Part shown: piece after piece, positions 35,550 to 42,638 of the stretch
How the letters are laid out: every line of letters starts with the position of its first letter
Numbering within the stretch: position 1 is the first letter of the stretch
NCBI RefSeq assembly: GCF_028289705.1
Contig: NZ_JANQOI010000177.1
Location: 1 to 46,306 of the forward strand
Direction of reading: 5' to 3'
Length of the DNA stretch: 46,306 nt
Source of the DNA: Pelagibius sp.
GTDB taxonomy: Bacteria > Pseudomonadota > Alphaproteobacteria > Kiloniellales > Kiloniellaceae
Notes under the pieces: generated by a model
Database searches by the model: none
Seen by the model: the letters and a program-made list of their open reading frames with translations, nothing else
What the model was told of the DNA's origin: nothing
Made by a program: the position numbers and the translations under genes

Positions 35550-36335
35550 ATGCTCACCACCAATCCCTTCGCCGAGCTTTCGGCGTCCATTTCGCCCGCC
35601 GTTATGCAGGCATACGTCGTCATCATGATCATCCTGGTCGCCGGTGGCACGCTTTTCGACGTCTGGCATAAGAAAAGCGCCAGGTACTTCTTCGACAACT
35701 GGCGGAAAGCGAGAAGCAAAGGCACGGAGCAGGTCGGTAGCGGGGAAATGGCGTCGCTCGCGATCCAGACCGCTGTGGTCGATGTCGCGACATCCGCCGA
35801 GTTCTGCAATCCGCACCGCAGGATCGCCCATCTCCTGACCATGTACGGTTTCCTGATCTACGTGATCACCACCGCGATCATGGTTTTCGGCTATCCGACG
35901 CCGGCTGCTCCCACGCCCGCCATTCTGCCGCTACTCTGGGTTCTCGGCGCCCTGATGGTCTGCGGCGGCGGCTACTGGTTCTGGTTTGTCATCCGGGTCG
36001 ACGTCGCCGCCGAGGGCCATCCGCCCTACCGCCTTGTGCGTGCCGATCTGTTCATTCTTTCGCTTCTGGGAAGCGTGACCTTTGGGTTGATCTGGGCCTT
36101 TCTGCAGGCGGTGAACGGTCCTTTGACGACCTTGTTTCTCGGCTTGTATCTGATTGCGACAACCATCCTCTTCGGATCGGTTCCGTGGTCGAAGTTCTCA
36201 CACATGTTCTTCAAGCCGGCGGCTGCGCTCCAGAAAAGGGTTGCCAGCGCTGACGGCTCGCGCAGCAACCTGCCCGCCCCGGCCGACAAACCGGCAAACC
36301 TGGGTGATCCCCGCAGGCAGCCCAGCCACTACTAA
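35550..36335 (+). CDS. aprM: Adenylylsulfate reductase membrane anchor (AprM)
   Basis: Integral membrane protein proposed to link AprBA to the quinone pool in sulfur oxidisers that lack QmoABC. From ATG 35550 (SD GGGGGG) it is 261 residues with about five membrane segments, starting near residues 18-37, 88-112, 120-146, 160-183 and 190-207. His-containing stretches (CNPHRRIAHLL, WSKFSHMFFKP) could bind heme or quinone, as in NarI-like proteins. The assignment rests on this topology plus its position directly ahead of aprB and aprA. The C-terminal tail is Pro/Ala-rich and ends at a 15-base tandem duplication. Confidence 0.85.
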   Translation: MLTTNPFAELSASISPAVMQAYVVIMIILVAGGTLFDVWHKKSARYFFDNWRKARSKGTEQVGSGEMASLAIQTAVVDVATSAEFCNPHRRIAHLLTMYGFLIYVITTAIMVFGYPTPAAPTPAILPLLWVLGALMVCGGGYWFWFVIRVDVAAEGHPPYRLVRADLFILSLLGSVTFGLIWAFLQAVNGPLTTLFLGLYLIATTILFGSVPWSKFSHMFFKPAAALQKRVASADGSRSNLPAPADKPANLGDPRRQPSHY

Positions 36336-36357
36336 TAAAGCTACTACTAATAAGACG
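36328..36357. repeat. 15-base tandem duplication at the aprM stop
   Basis: ACTACTAATAA recurs with a 15-base period (36328-36338 and 36343-36353). The first copy contains the aprM stop codon, so the duplication adds extra in-line TAA triplets between aprM and aprB. It is probably a replication-slippage relic. Confidence 0.55.
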
Positions 36358-36398
36358 AAGGCGTCGCTGGTCTTCGGTACAGGAGGGAACTGACAACA

Positions 36399-36863
36399 AT
36401 GCCGACATTCGTTTACATGACCCGCTGTGACGGCTGTGGACATTGCGTCGATATCTGCCCGTCCGACATCATGCATATCGACACCACCTACCGCCGCGCC
36501 TTCAACATCGAGCCGAATATGTGCTGGGAGTGCTATTCCTGTGTGAAGGCCTGTCCGCAGAACGCCATCGATGACCGCGGTTACGCCGACTTCGCGCCCT
36601 TGGGCCACAGTGTCCGCGTCCTCAGGGAACCGGAGAAGGGGGTCATTTCCTGGCGGCTGCAGTTCCGCGACGGGCGCGAGAAGAATTTCGTGTCGCCGAT
36701 CCGGACAACGGAATGGGGATCGATCAAAGGGCCGGCCGAGTACGACGCGCCCAGCGCTGAAGATTTCGACAAACAGGAACTCGCCCACGAGCCGGAGTAC
36801 CTCAATATCGAGGGCGGGCTGCCGGCCTTGCGCCCGGATCAACTGAAGCAGGGGTTGGTCTGA
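36399..36863 (+). CDS. aprB: Adenylylsulfate reductase, beta subunit (AprB)
   Basis: Iron-sulfur electron-transfer subunit of APS reductase, 154 residues. It binds two [4Fe-4S] clusters through C10-x2-C13-x2-C16-x3-C20 and C42-x2-C45-x2-C48-x3-C52, each followed by Pro. The C-terminal tail (from about residue 100) wraps around AprA in known structures. The SD AGGAGGG precedes the start, and the stop codon overlaps the aprA ATG by one base (TGATG), implying coupled synthesis of the two subunits. Confidence 0.96.
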   Translation: MPTFVYMTRCDGCGHCVDICPSDIMHIDTTYRRAFNIEPNMCWECYSCVKACPQNAIDDRGYADFAPLGHSVRVLREPEKGVISWRLQFRDGREKNFVSPIRTTEWGSIKGPAEYDAPSAEDFDKQELAHEPEYLNIEGGLPALRPDQLKQGLV

Positions 36864-38707
36864 TGGGACTGTTCGGGGGCAGGAAGACGGTCTTCGTCGA
36901 TTCCGACGTTCTCGTCATCGGCGGCGGCATGGCCGGCTGCGGGGCGGCATATGAATCCAGGTACTGGGGACGCGACCTGAAAATCGTCTGCGTCGAAAAG
37001 GCGAACATCGAGCGCAGCGGCGCCGTCGCCCAGGGCCTCTATGCGATCAACTGCTACATGGGCATGCAGTGGGACGAGAATCAGCCCGAGGACCACGTCC
37101 GCTACGCCCGGAACGATCTCATGGGCCTGGTGCGGGAAGATCTCGGCTACGACATCGCCCGCCATGTGGACTCGACGGTGCACAAGTTCGAGGAGTGGGG
37201 CCTGCCGATCATGCGCGATCCGAAAACGGGGCGGTATCAGCGCGAAGGTAAATGGCAGATCATGATCCACGGCGAAAGCTACAAGCCGATCGTCGCCGAG
37301 GCCGCCCGCAAGGCCGCCACGGAAGTCTACAACCGGATCATGGTGACCCACCTGCTGATGGACAAGACGAAACCCAACCGGGTCGCCGGGGCCGTCGGGT
37401 TCAATGTCCGCACCGGTGATTTCTACGTCTTCCGCGGCAAAGCCGTGATCGTCTGTGCCGGCGGCGCCTCGCACATCTTCAAGCCTCGCGCGGTGGGCGA
37501 AGGCATGGGGCGGACATGGTATGCGCCCTGGTCGAGCGCGTCGGCTTATGCCTTGCCGATCCTTGTCGGCGCGAAGATGACGCAGATGGAAAACCGCATC
37601 GTCCTCACCCGCTTCAAGGACGGCTACGGCCCCGTGGGCGCTTACTTCCTGCACCTCAAGACCTACACGGAAAACGTCTACGGCGAGGAATACGAGTCCA
37701 CCTGGTACGAGGATACCAAGGCGCTGGTCGGCGACTACATCGACCGCCATCCGGTGCCGACCTGCCTGCGCAACCATGCAATTCTCAAGGAGGTCGCAGC
37801 GGGGCGCGGCCCCATCCGCATGGTCACCAAGGAGGCTTTCCAGGATCCCCACAAGGAAACCGTGGGCTGGGAGAACTTCCTCGGCATGACCATCGGCCAG
37901 GCGGTCGTCTGGGCTTCACAGAACATCGATCCCAAGCACATCAATCCCGAACTGACCACCTCCGAGCCCTACGTCATGGGCTCCCACGCCACCTGCTCGG
38001 GCGCCTGGGCGAGCGGGCCGGAAGACTACGCCCCGTCGGAGTATCAGTGGGGATACAACCGCATGATGACCGTCGACGGACTCTTCGGCGCCGGCGACAC
38101 CATCGGCGGTACGGCGCACAAGTTCTCCTCGGGTTCCTTCACGGAAGGCCGGATCGCCGGCAAGGCGGCAGTGAAGTACGTAAACGACATGGGCAAAGAC
38201 CAACCCGAGGTCAGTGAGGCGGAGTACGAAGACCTCAAGAAGGTCGTCTTCCAACCCTTGGAGAACTACGAGGTCGGTCGCAATGAGATCGTCGCGGGCA
38301 CCGTGTCACCCAACTACATCCTGCCGATACACGGTCTTCAGCGTCTCGAGAAGATCATGGATGAATACGTCGGCGGCATTGGCACCAACTACATGACGAA
38401 CGAGTGGCAGCTCAATCGCGGCCTCGAATTGCTGGGCATGCTGAAGGAAGACATGGAAAAAATGGGGGCCGAAGACCTCCACCAGCTACAACGGACGTGG
38501 GAGCTCCACCACCGGATCCTGGCCTCGGAGTCCGTGACCCAACACACGCTGTTCCGCAAGGAAACGCGGTGGCCGGGATACTACTATCGCGGCGATCACA
38601 TGAAGCTGGATGACGAAAACTGGCATTGCTTCACCGTCTCCCAATATGACCGGGATTCCGGCAAGTGGGAATTGGAGAAGGCTCCCGTGTACCACATCGT
38701 CGATTGA
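36863..38707 (+). CDS. aprA: Adenylylsulfate reductase, alpha subunit (AprA)
   Basis: FAD-containing catalytic subunit of 614 residues. With AprB it interconverts sulfite plus AMP and APS; in an organism with AprM and no dsr genes nearby, the likely direction is sulfite oxidation. The FAD-binding fold begins at about residue 11 (SDVLVIGGGMAGCGAAYES), followed by ERSGAVAQGLYAINCYMG, the active-site-region RYQREGKWQIMIHGESYKP and GDTIGGTAHKFSSGSFTEGR near the second FAD segment. Length and order are those of dissimilatory AprA, distinguishing it from succinate dehydrogenase and aspartate oxidase. It acts at the cytoplasmic face with AprB and AprM. Confidence 0.96.
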   Translation: MGLFGGRKTVFVDSDVLVIGGGMAGCGAAYESRYWGRDLKIVCVEKANIERSGAVAQGLYAINCYMGMQWDENQPEDHVRYARNDLMGLVREDLGYDIARHVDSTVHKFEEWGLPIMRDPKTGRYQREGKWQIMIHGESYKPIVAEAARKAATEVYNRIMVTHLLMDKTKPNRVAGAVGFNVRTGDFYVFRGKAVIVCAGGASHIFKPRAVGEGMGRTWYAPWSSASAYALPILVGAKMTQMENRIVLTRFKDGYGPVGAYFLHLKTYTENVYGEEYESTWYEDTKALVGDYIDRHPVPTCLRNHAILKEVAAGRGPIRMVTKEAFQDPHKETVGWENFLGMTIGQAVVWASQNIDPKHINPELTTSEPYVMGSHATCSGAWASGPEDYAPSEYQWGYNRMMTVDGLFGAGDTIGGTAHKFSSGSFTEGRIAGKAAVKYVNDMGKDQPEVSEAEYEDLKKVVFQPLENYEVGRNEIVAGTVSPNYILPIHGLQRLEKIMDEYVGGIGTNYMTNEWQLNRGLELLGMLKEDMEKMGAEDLHQLQRTWELHHRILASESVTQHTLFRKETRWPGYYYRGDHMKLDDENWHCFTVSQYDRDSGKWELEKAPVYHIVD

Positions 38708-38817
38708 TCAAGATCGGTCAATGACGTCCACCGCCCTGCTCCCCGCGGTCAGGCAAGCGGAATGCGGCCGCAGCTCCAGAGACCGGGGGCGCAGGAGCGA
38801 AGAGAGCGCCTGTTCCG

Positions 38818-39174
38818 TCAAAGTTCGGTGTATTTGCGGGCGTTGCCGCGCGCCTTCTCCACCGGGTATTTGCGCTCATTGATTTCGATCTTGTCCATCG
38901 CTGCCGCGTCGAGCTCGAACCCCGCCCGCTCGGCGATCAGCAGCAGATAGAGCAGCACGTCGGCGCATTCTTCGGCGAGGCGAGCCCGGAATTCCGGCTC
39001 GTCGATCCGGGCTTCGACCTCATCGTCGTCCTGCCACTGGGTCAGTTCGAGAAGCTCTGCGGACTCGATGCTGGCCGAAAGCACAAGATTCTTGAGCGAG
39101 TGAAAGCGCCGCCAGTCACGGGCGTCGCGAAACGCGATCAGGCGGTCGGTAAGCTCCGCAAGCGTCGTTGGCAT
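38818..39174 (-). CDS. MazG-like nucleotide pyrophosphohydrolase
   Basis: Small all-alpha NTP pyrophosphohydrolase (MazG/dCTPase-like), 118 residues from ATG 39174. The metal-binding helices are visible as SIESAELLELTQW (ExxE) and EECADVLLYLLLIAE (ExxxD), and RDWRRFHSLKNL precedes them. Such enzymes hydrolyse non-canonical or excess nucleoside triphosphates to monophosphate plus pyrophosphate. It converges on aprA. A link to Sat, which uses pyrophosphate, is tempting but unsupported. The longer upstream frame is Arg/Ser-rich and was not used. Confidence 0.85.
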   Translation of the reverse strand: MPTTLAELTDRLIAFRDARDWRRFHSLKNLVLSASIESAELLELTQWQDDDEVEARIDEPEFRARLAEECADVLLYLLLIAERAGFELDAAAMDKIEINERKYPVEKARGNARKYTEL

Positions 39175-39226
39175 CGTATGATTCTCCGCCGTGATGCTCG
39201 ATTTTCGCTGCGGCTCCTTAGAGCGC

Positions 39227-40015
39227 TCAGCCGGCGTTCCCGGCCGGCAACGCCTGGCGCTGCCGCGCGGCTCGGATCTCGCTGACGAAGCGCTGCTGGG
39301 CATCCAAGCGATGGAGCTTGTAGAGGGGAACCGACTGCAGTTCGTCCGAATAGCTGCCGAGCCGCAGATCGACAGCGACGCTTGGCATGCTGCTCACCGG
39401 CACCCCGGCGATCTCGCCCGCTGCGTCGCGGTGGGTATGGCCGCAGAACACTGCGACGACCTGCCGCTGCCCCTCGAGCACGCGGCTCATTCTTTCAACC
39501 GATTCCCAGGCTTCGAACTGAAAAGGATACTTGGACTCGCGCACCTCGAAGGGCGGATGGTGCATGAAGATCGCGGTCGGCTTGGTCGTGTCTTCGGCGA
39601 GGGCCGCGCGGAGGTTTTCCGCCCGGATCTGACAAAAGTCCCCCTGGTTGCTGCTTTCGCTGAGCGTATCCACAGCGATCAGCCGCACCGGGAATGCATC
39701 GCTGCGGTACTGCACGAAGAGCGTATCGGGCAGGAGATAGTCGTCGGCGGGAAAGGCTGAGCGTAGCGCGGCACGCTCGTCGCGGTTCCCCGCCGCGACA
39801 TGAAGCGGGCAGCGCAAGGCGTCGAGAAGGCGCCTCGCCGCCTCGTATTCCGCCGGCTTCCCGTTCTGGCTGAGATCGCCGGTGTGGATAACGACGTCCG
39901 GCAGCGGATCGAGGCGGTTGATGTCCACCACGCAGTCTTCGAGATTGCGGAGCCGGGCAGCACTATTCGGGCCATCCAGATCGATATGGGTGTCAGAGAT
40001 TTGCGCGATGATCAT
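39227..40015 (-). CDS. Metallophosphoesterase, CpdA-like
   Basis: Calcineurin-like phosphoesterase of 262 residues with the complete metal-site series: AQISDTHID (DxH), HTGDLSQNG (GD), AAGNRDE (the usual GNHD has Arg in place of His), MHHPPFE and GHTHRD. It resembles cyclic-nucleotide phosphodiesterases of the CpdA group. The His-to-Arg change in GNHD is notable because that His normally helps catalysis; it recurs in some family members. ATG 40015 is preferred (GGAG SD) over the ATG 12 bases upstream. The gene lies 52 bases upstream of the MazG-like gene on the same strand. Confidence 0.87.
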   Translation of the reverse strand: MIIAQISDTHIDLDGPNSAARLRNLEDCVVDINRLDPLPDVVIHTGDLSQNGKPAEYEAARRLLDALRCPLHVAAGNRDERAALRSAFPADDYLLPDTLFVQYRSDAFPVRLIAVDTLSESSNQGDFCQIRAENLRAALAEDTTKPTAIFMHHPPFEVRESKYPFQFEAWESVERMSRVLEGQRQVVAVFCGHTHRDAAGEIAGVPVSSMPSVAVDLRLGSYSDELQSVPLYKLHRLDAQQRFVSEIRAARQRQALPAGNAG

Positions 40016-40244
40016 GCCGCTCCACATATACCAGTCGTCGCCACATTACGAACAGCCCTGATGCCGTTCTTCCGGCCAGGTTGGGCCCCAGTGTGCATTG
40101 AGATCGTAATCACCTGACAGTGGGTCATCGCCGGGCGGCAGCCTCTCATGGGGCCGGCGGACCTGTTCGTGTCGAATCTGGATTTGGGTGGCCCCCACGC
40201 CCGATCGCCATCGGTTCGGCCCACCGCGTGCGAGGCGGCGGCGC

Positions 40245-40865
40245 TCAATAGTGATGGTGTGGGACGCCTCTCGATTCTTCCTTGGCTGGCTCTCGTGGAG
40301 GCAGGATCGAGCGAGGGTGATAGGACAACCCATGCTCCTTCATGAAACTGCGCACCTGGTCTTGCGTCCACGACGCCAATGGGTTGATCCGAATGAGTCT
40401 GCCTTCCTCAATCACCCGCGGCTTCGGCGTCTCGGTGTAGGGGCCATGGTACACCCCGCTGATCCAGCAGTCGAAATCCGCCAGCGACCGGTTCAGATCG
40501 ACAAAATCGTAGACGCGGGTGTGATCATCCGCTTTTACCGCCCACAGGCCTTCGCCGTGACTGCAGTCGTCGGGCAGAGGTTTGCCTTCGTCCTCGGCAG
40601 GTCCGCGGATGTCGCGCAGGCCGAGTTGGCTGACAAGTTTCGTCCGATACTCCAGGCTGTCGGGATAGAGGTTTGGCGCATGGCAGAACACGATCGGCGT
40701 GGCGGGGTCGATCAGCGAGATCATCTTCAGCAGCACGACACTGCGCCCCCTGAGCGAACAGGTCGCCACTGTCTTCCGCGGAAAAGCTTCAGTGATCAAG
40801 AACCGCAGAAGCGCAAGGGCATCCATATCCCGGGTGCGTTCCCGAAGTTCTTCGACATCGAGCAT
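40245..40865 (-). CDS. CysH-like (PAPS reductase family) protein lacking usual active-site motifs
   Basis: 206-residue protein from ATG 40865 (SD GGGAGG). Overall it follows the PAPS/APS reductase domain: VVLLKMISLIDPATPIVF, LYPDSLEYRTKLVSQLGL, FDCWISGVYHGPYTETPKP and IRINPLASWTQDQVRSFMKE align in order with CysH. But the SFGAED-type nucleotide loop is CSLRGRS, DTG is HAP, the Cys-Cys pair is replaced by DDCSHGEG, and the sequence stops soon after the position where CysH continues to its Cys-rich end and ECGLH. It is therefore unlikely to be a normal reductase. It may bind a related nucleotide such as APS, fitting its place in a sat-apr segment, or be a degenerated CysH. The family assignment is reasonable; the function is open. 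Confidence 0.7.
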   Translation of the reverse strand: MLDVEELRERTRDMDALALLRFLITEAFPRKTVATCSLRGRSVVLLKMISLIDPATPIVFCHAPNLYPDSLEYRTKLVSQLGLRDIRGPAEDEGKPLPDDCSHGEGLWAVKADDHTRVYDFVDLNRSLADFDCWISGVYHGPYTETPKPRVIEEGRLIRINPLASWTQDQVRSFMKEHGLSYHPRSILPPREPAKEESRGVPHHHY

Positions 40866-41232
40866 TGCAACCTCCCTGGGTTGCCCGACCGGCAAGCCGT
40901 ACGTTCGAGCAGGATCGCCTCTGGTGCCTGACTATACCGGCTTCCAAGTCCCTGTACATTCCCAAGCTGCATACCGCCCCATTGCCAAGATCAATCCCGA
41001 TGGCTGACATCCCCTGGCACTATCTCGACTATGGCCATGAGACAGTTCGGTAGAGGTGGTTGCGTGCCCGGGATCTGAACCTAACAGGCGTCGGCTGTGG
41101 CAACGGCACATCCGTGTCGCAACTGAACTGCTCTCAGCTTCAAACAGGCGGACTTCGATGTAGCGATGGCCGGATCGCTACCCAAAAACGCTACCCAGAG
41201 TCTGGAAATAGCAACCTCAACTGCTGGAATCT
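40866..41232. other. Gene-free stretch at the right end of the tRNA-bounded segment
   Basis: 367 bases between the CysH-like gene and the tRNA-side repeat. No intact gene is visible, and in particular no integrase, which would be expected here. It carries a perfect 8-6-8 hairpin (41160-41181) and a 9-base direct repeat (CGCTACCCA at 41176 and 41189), possible arm-type recombinase sites. A short tRNA-T-arm-like stretch occurs near 41056-41085. Confidence 0.5.
41160..41197. repeat. Hairpin and direct repeats next to the attachment site
   Basis: GTAGCGAT (41160-41167) and ATCGCTAC (41174-41181) form a perfect hairpin with a six-base loop; CGCTACCCA is repeated at 41176-41184 and 41189-41197. 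They lie 36 bases from the tRNA-side repeat, where arm-type binding sites of a tyrosine integrase would be expected. Confidence 0.4.
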
Positions 41233-41319
<87 letters not shown>

Positions 41320-41374
41320 CCAAGGTGGGGTCCCGGCGGCTGGCGGCCCCGTTCGGGCGCGCAGTCCGACTTGT

Positions 41375-41390
41375 CCGGAGAAGGCTCCGG
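41375..41390 (-). terminator. Short hairpin between rodA and tRNA-Lys
   Basis: CCGGAG-AAGG-CTCCGG, a six-base perfect stem with a four-base loop, in the space between rodA and the tRNA gene. No T-tract follows, so it is only a weak candidate for ending the cell-shape transcript or for RNA processing. Confidence 0.25.
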
Positions 41391-41475
41391 CGGCCGGGAT
41401 GCGGGGTGATAGCAAGTCCGCCCCCCTTTGTCGAGAGGAGTTTGAAGAAGATCTCTCGCGGGCGGTTCCGGCCCC

Positions 41476-42630
41476 CTACCCCTCCGAGGTTCCCCGGCGG
41501 GAGATGCGGATGTCGCGGTGGATGTAGCAGGAGATGATGAGGCCCATGGCGGTCATCACCGTGAGCAGCGCGGTGCCGCCGTAGGAGACCAGCGGCAGCG
41601 GCACGCCGACCACCGGGAAGACCCCCATCACCATGGCCATGTTGATGAAAACATAGAGAAAAAGGTTGGTGGTGAGGCCGATGGCCAACAGCCGGGCGAA
41701 CTGGTTGCGGGCGCGGAAGGCGATGGCGAAGCCGTAGGCCAGCAGCAGGAAATAGAGGCCGAGGAGCCCGAGGCTGCCCACCAGGCCGAACTCCTCGGCC
41801 AGCATGGTGAAGATGAAGTCGGTCTGCTTTTCCGGCAGGAAGTTCAGGTGACTCTGGGTGCCCTGGAGGAAACCCTTGCCGGTGACCGCGCCGGAGCCGA
41901 AGGCGATCATCGCCTGCAGGCTGTGATAGCCGGCCCCCAGGGGATCGTTCTCCGGGTTGAGGAAGGTCATCACCCGGGCCTTCTGGTAGTCGCGGAGGAA
42001 CTGCCAGGCGACGGGAACCGCCGCGCAGCCACCGACGAAAACGATGGCGAACTTCCACCAGCGCACCCCGGCACAGAACAGCACCGCGGCGGCGGCCAGC
42101 AGCAGCATGCCGGCGGTGCCCAGATCCGGCTGCTTCAGCACCAGGGCCGCCGGCGCCAGGATCAGGGCCAGGGGCAGCAGCAGGTAGGTGGGGCGGCCGA
42201 TTTCCTCGGTGGAAACGCCGTGGAAGTAGCGGGCCAGGGCTAGCACCAGGCAAACCTTCATGACCTCCGAAGGCTGCAGGCGGATGAAGCCGAGGTCGAT
42301 CCAGCGCTGGGCGCCCATGCCCACCGAGCCCATCACCTCCACCGCCACCAGAAGGGCGAGGCTGGCCAGGTAGATGAGGTAGGCGTAGCGGAACCAGAAC
42401 CGCACGTCGATCAGCGCCACGGTGAACATGATGACGACGCCGAGGCCGAAACGCACCATCTGGCGCGAGGCCCAGGGCTCGACCGAACCGTTGGCCGCCG
42501 AGTAGAGCATGGCGAAGCCCACCGCGGCGATCAGGCAGAGCAGGATCACCAGGCCCCAGTTGAGCTGCCAGATCTTCTGGCGCAGGGTCATTTCCGGGTT
42601 GCGGGTGGAGAGGAAGGTATCCGCGGGCAT
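41476..42630 (-). CDS. rodA: Rod-shape peptidoglycan polymerase RodA
   Basis: SEDS-family glycosyltransferase that polymerises lateral-wall peptidoglycan together with PBP2. From ATG 42630 it is 384 residues with about ten membrane segments; the catalytic Asp lies in LKQPDLGTAGMLL, and AQRWIDLGFIRLQPSEVMK and GVPLPLVSYGGTALL are family hallmarks. It begins eight bases after the mrdA stop and is the last gene of the cell-shape operon. The open frame upstream merely shadows mrdA. Confidence 0.95.
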   Translation of the reverse strand: MPADTFLSTRNPEMTLRQKIWQLNWGLVILLCLIAAVGFAMLYSAANGSVEPWASRQMVRFGLGVVIMFTVALIDVRFWFRYAYLIYLASLALLVAVEVMGSVGMGAQRWIDLGFIRLQPSEVMKVCLVLALARYFHGVSTEEIGRPTYLLLPLALILAPAALVLKQPDLGTAGMLLLAAAAVLFCAGVRWWKFAIVFVGGCAAVPVAWQFLRDYQKARVMTFLNPENDPLGAGYHSLQAMIAFGSGAVTGKGFLQGTQSHLNFLPEKQTDFIFTMLAEEFGLVGSLGLLGLYFLLLAYGFAIAFRARNQFARLLAIGLTTNLFLYVFINMAMVMGVFPVVGVPLPLVSYGGTALLTVMTAMGLIISCYIHRDIRISRRGTSEG

Positions 42631-42638
42631 GGCTGGGA

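Noticed and set aside
34135-40865. Reading the sulfur genes as a sulfate-reduction pathway
   Set aside because: AprM instead of QmoABC, no dsr genes in the window and an aerobic-looking gene setting favour oxidation of sulfite.
41056-41085. A tRNA-like stretch resembling a 3' end and T-arm (GGGATCTGAACCTA)
   Set aside because: Only the T-arm part resembles a tRNA; acceptor pairing and anticodon arm cannot be found. It could be a relic but is not a gene.
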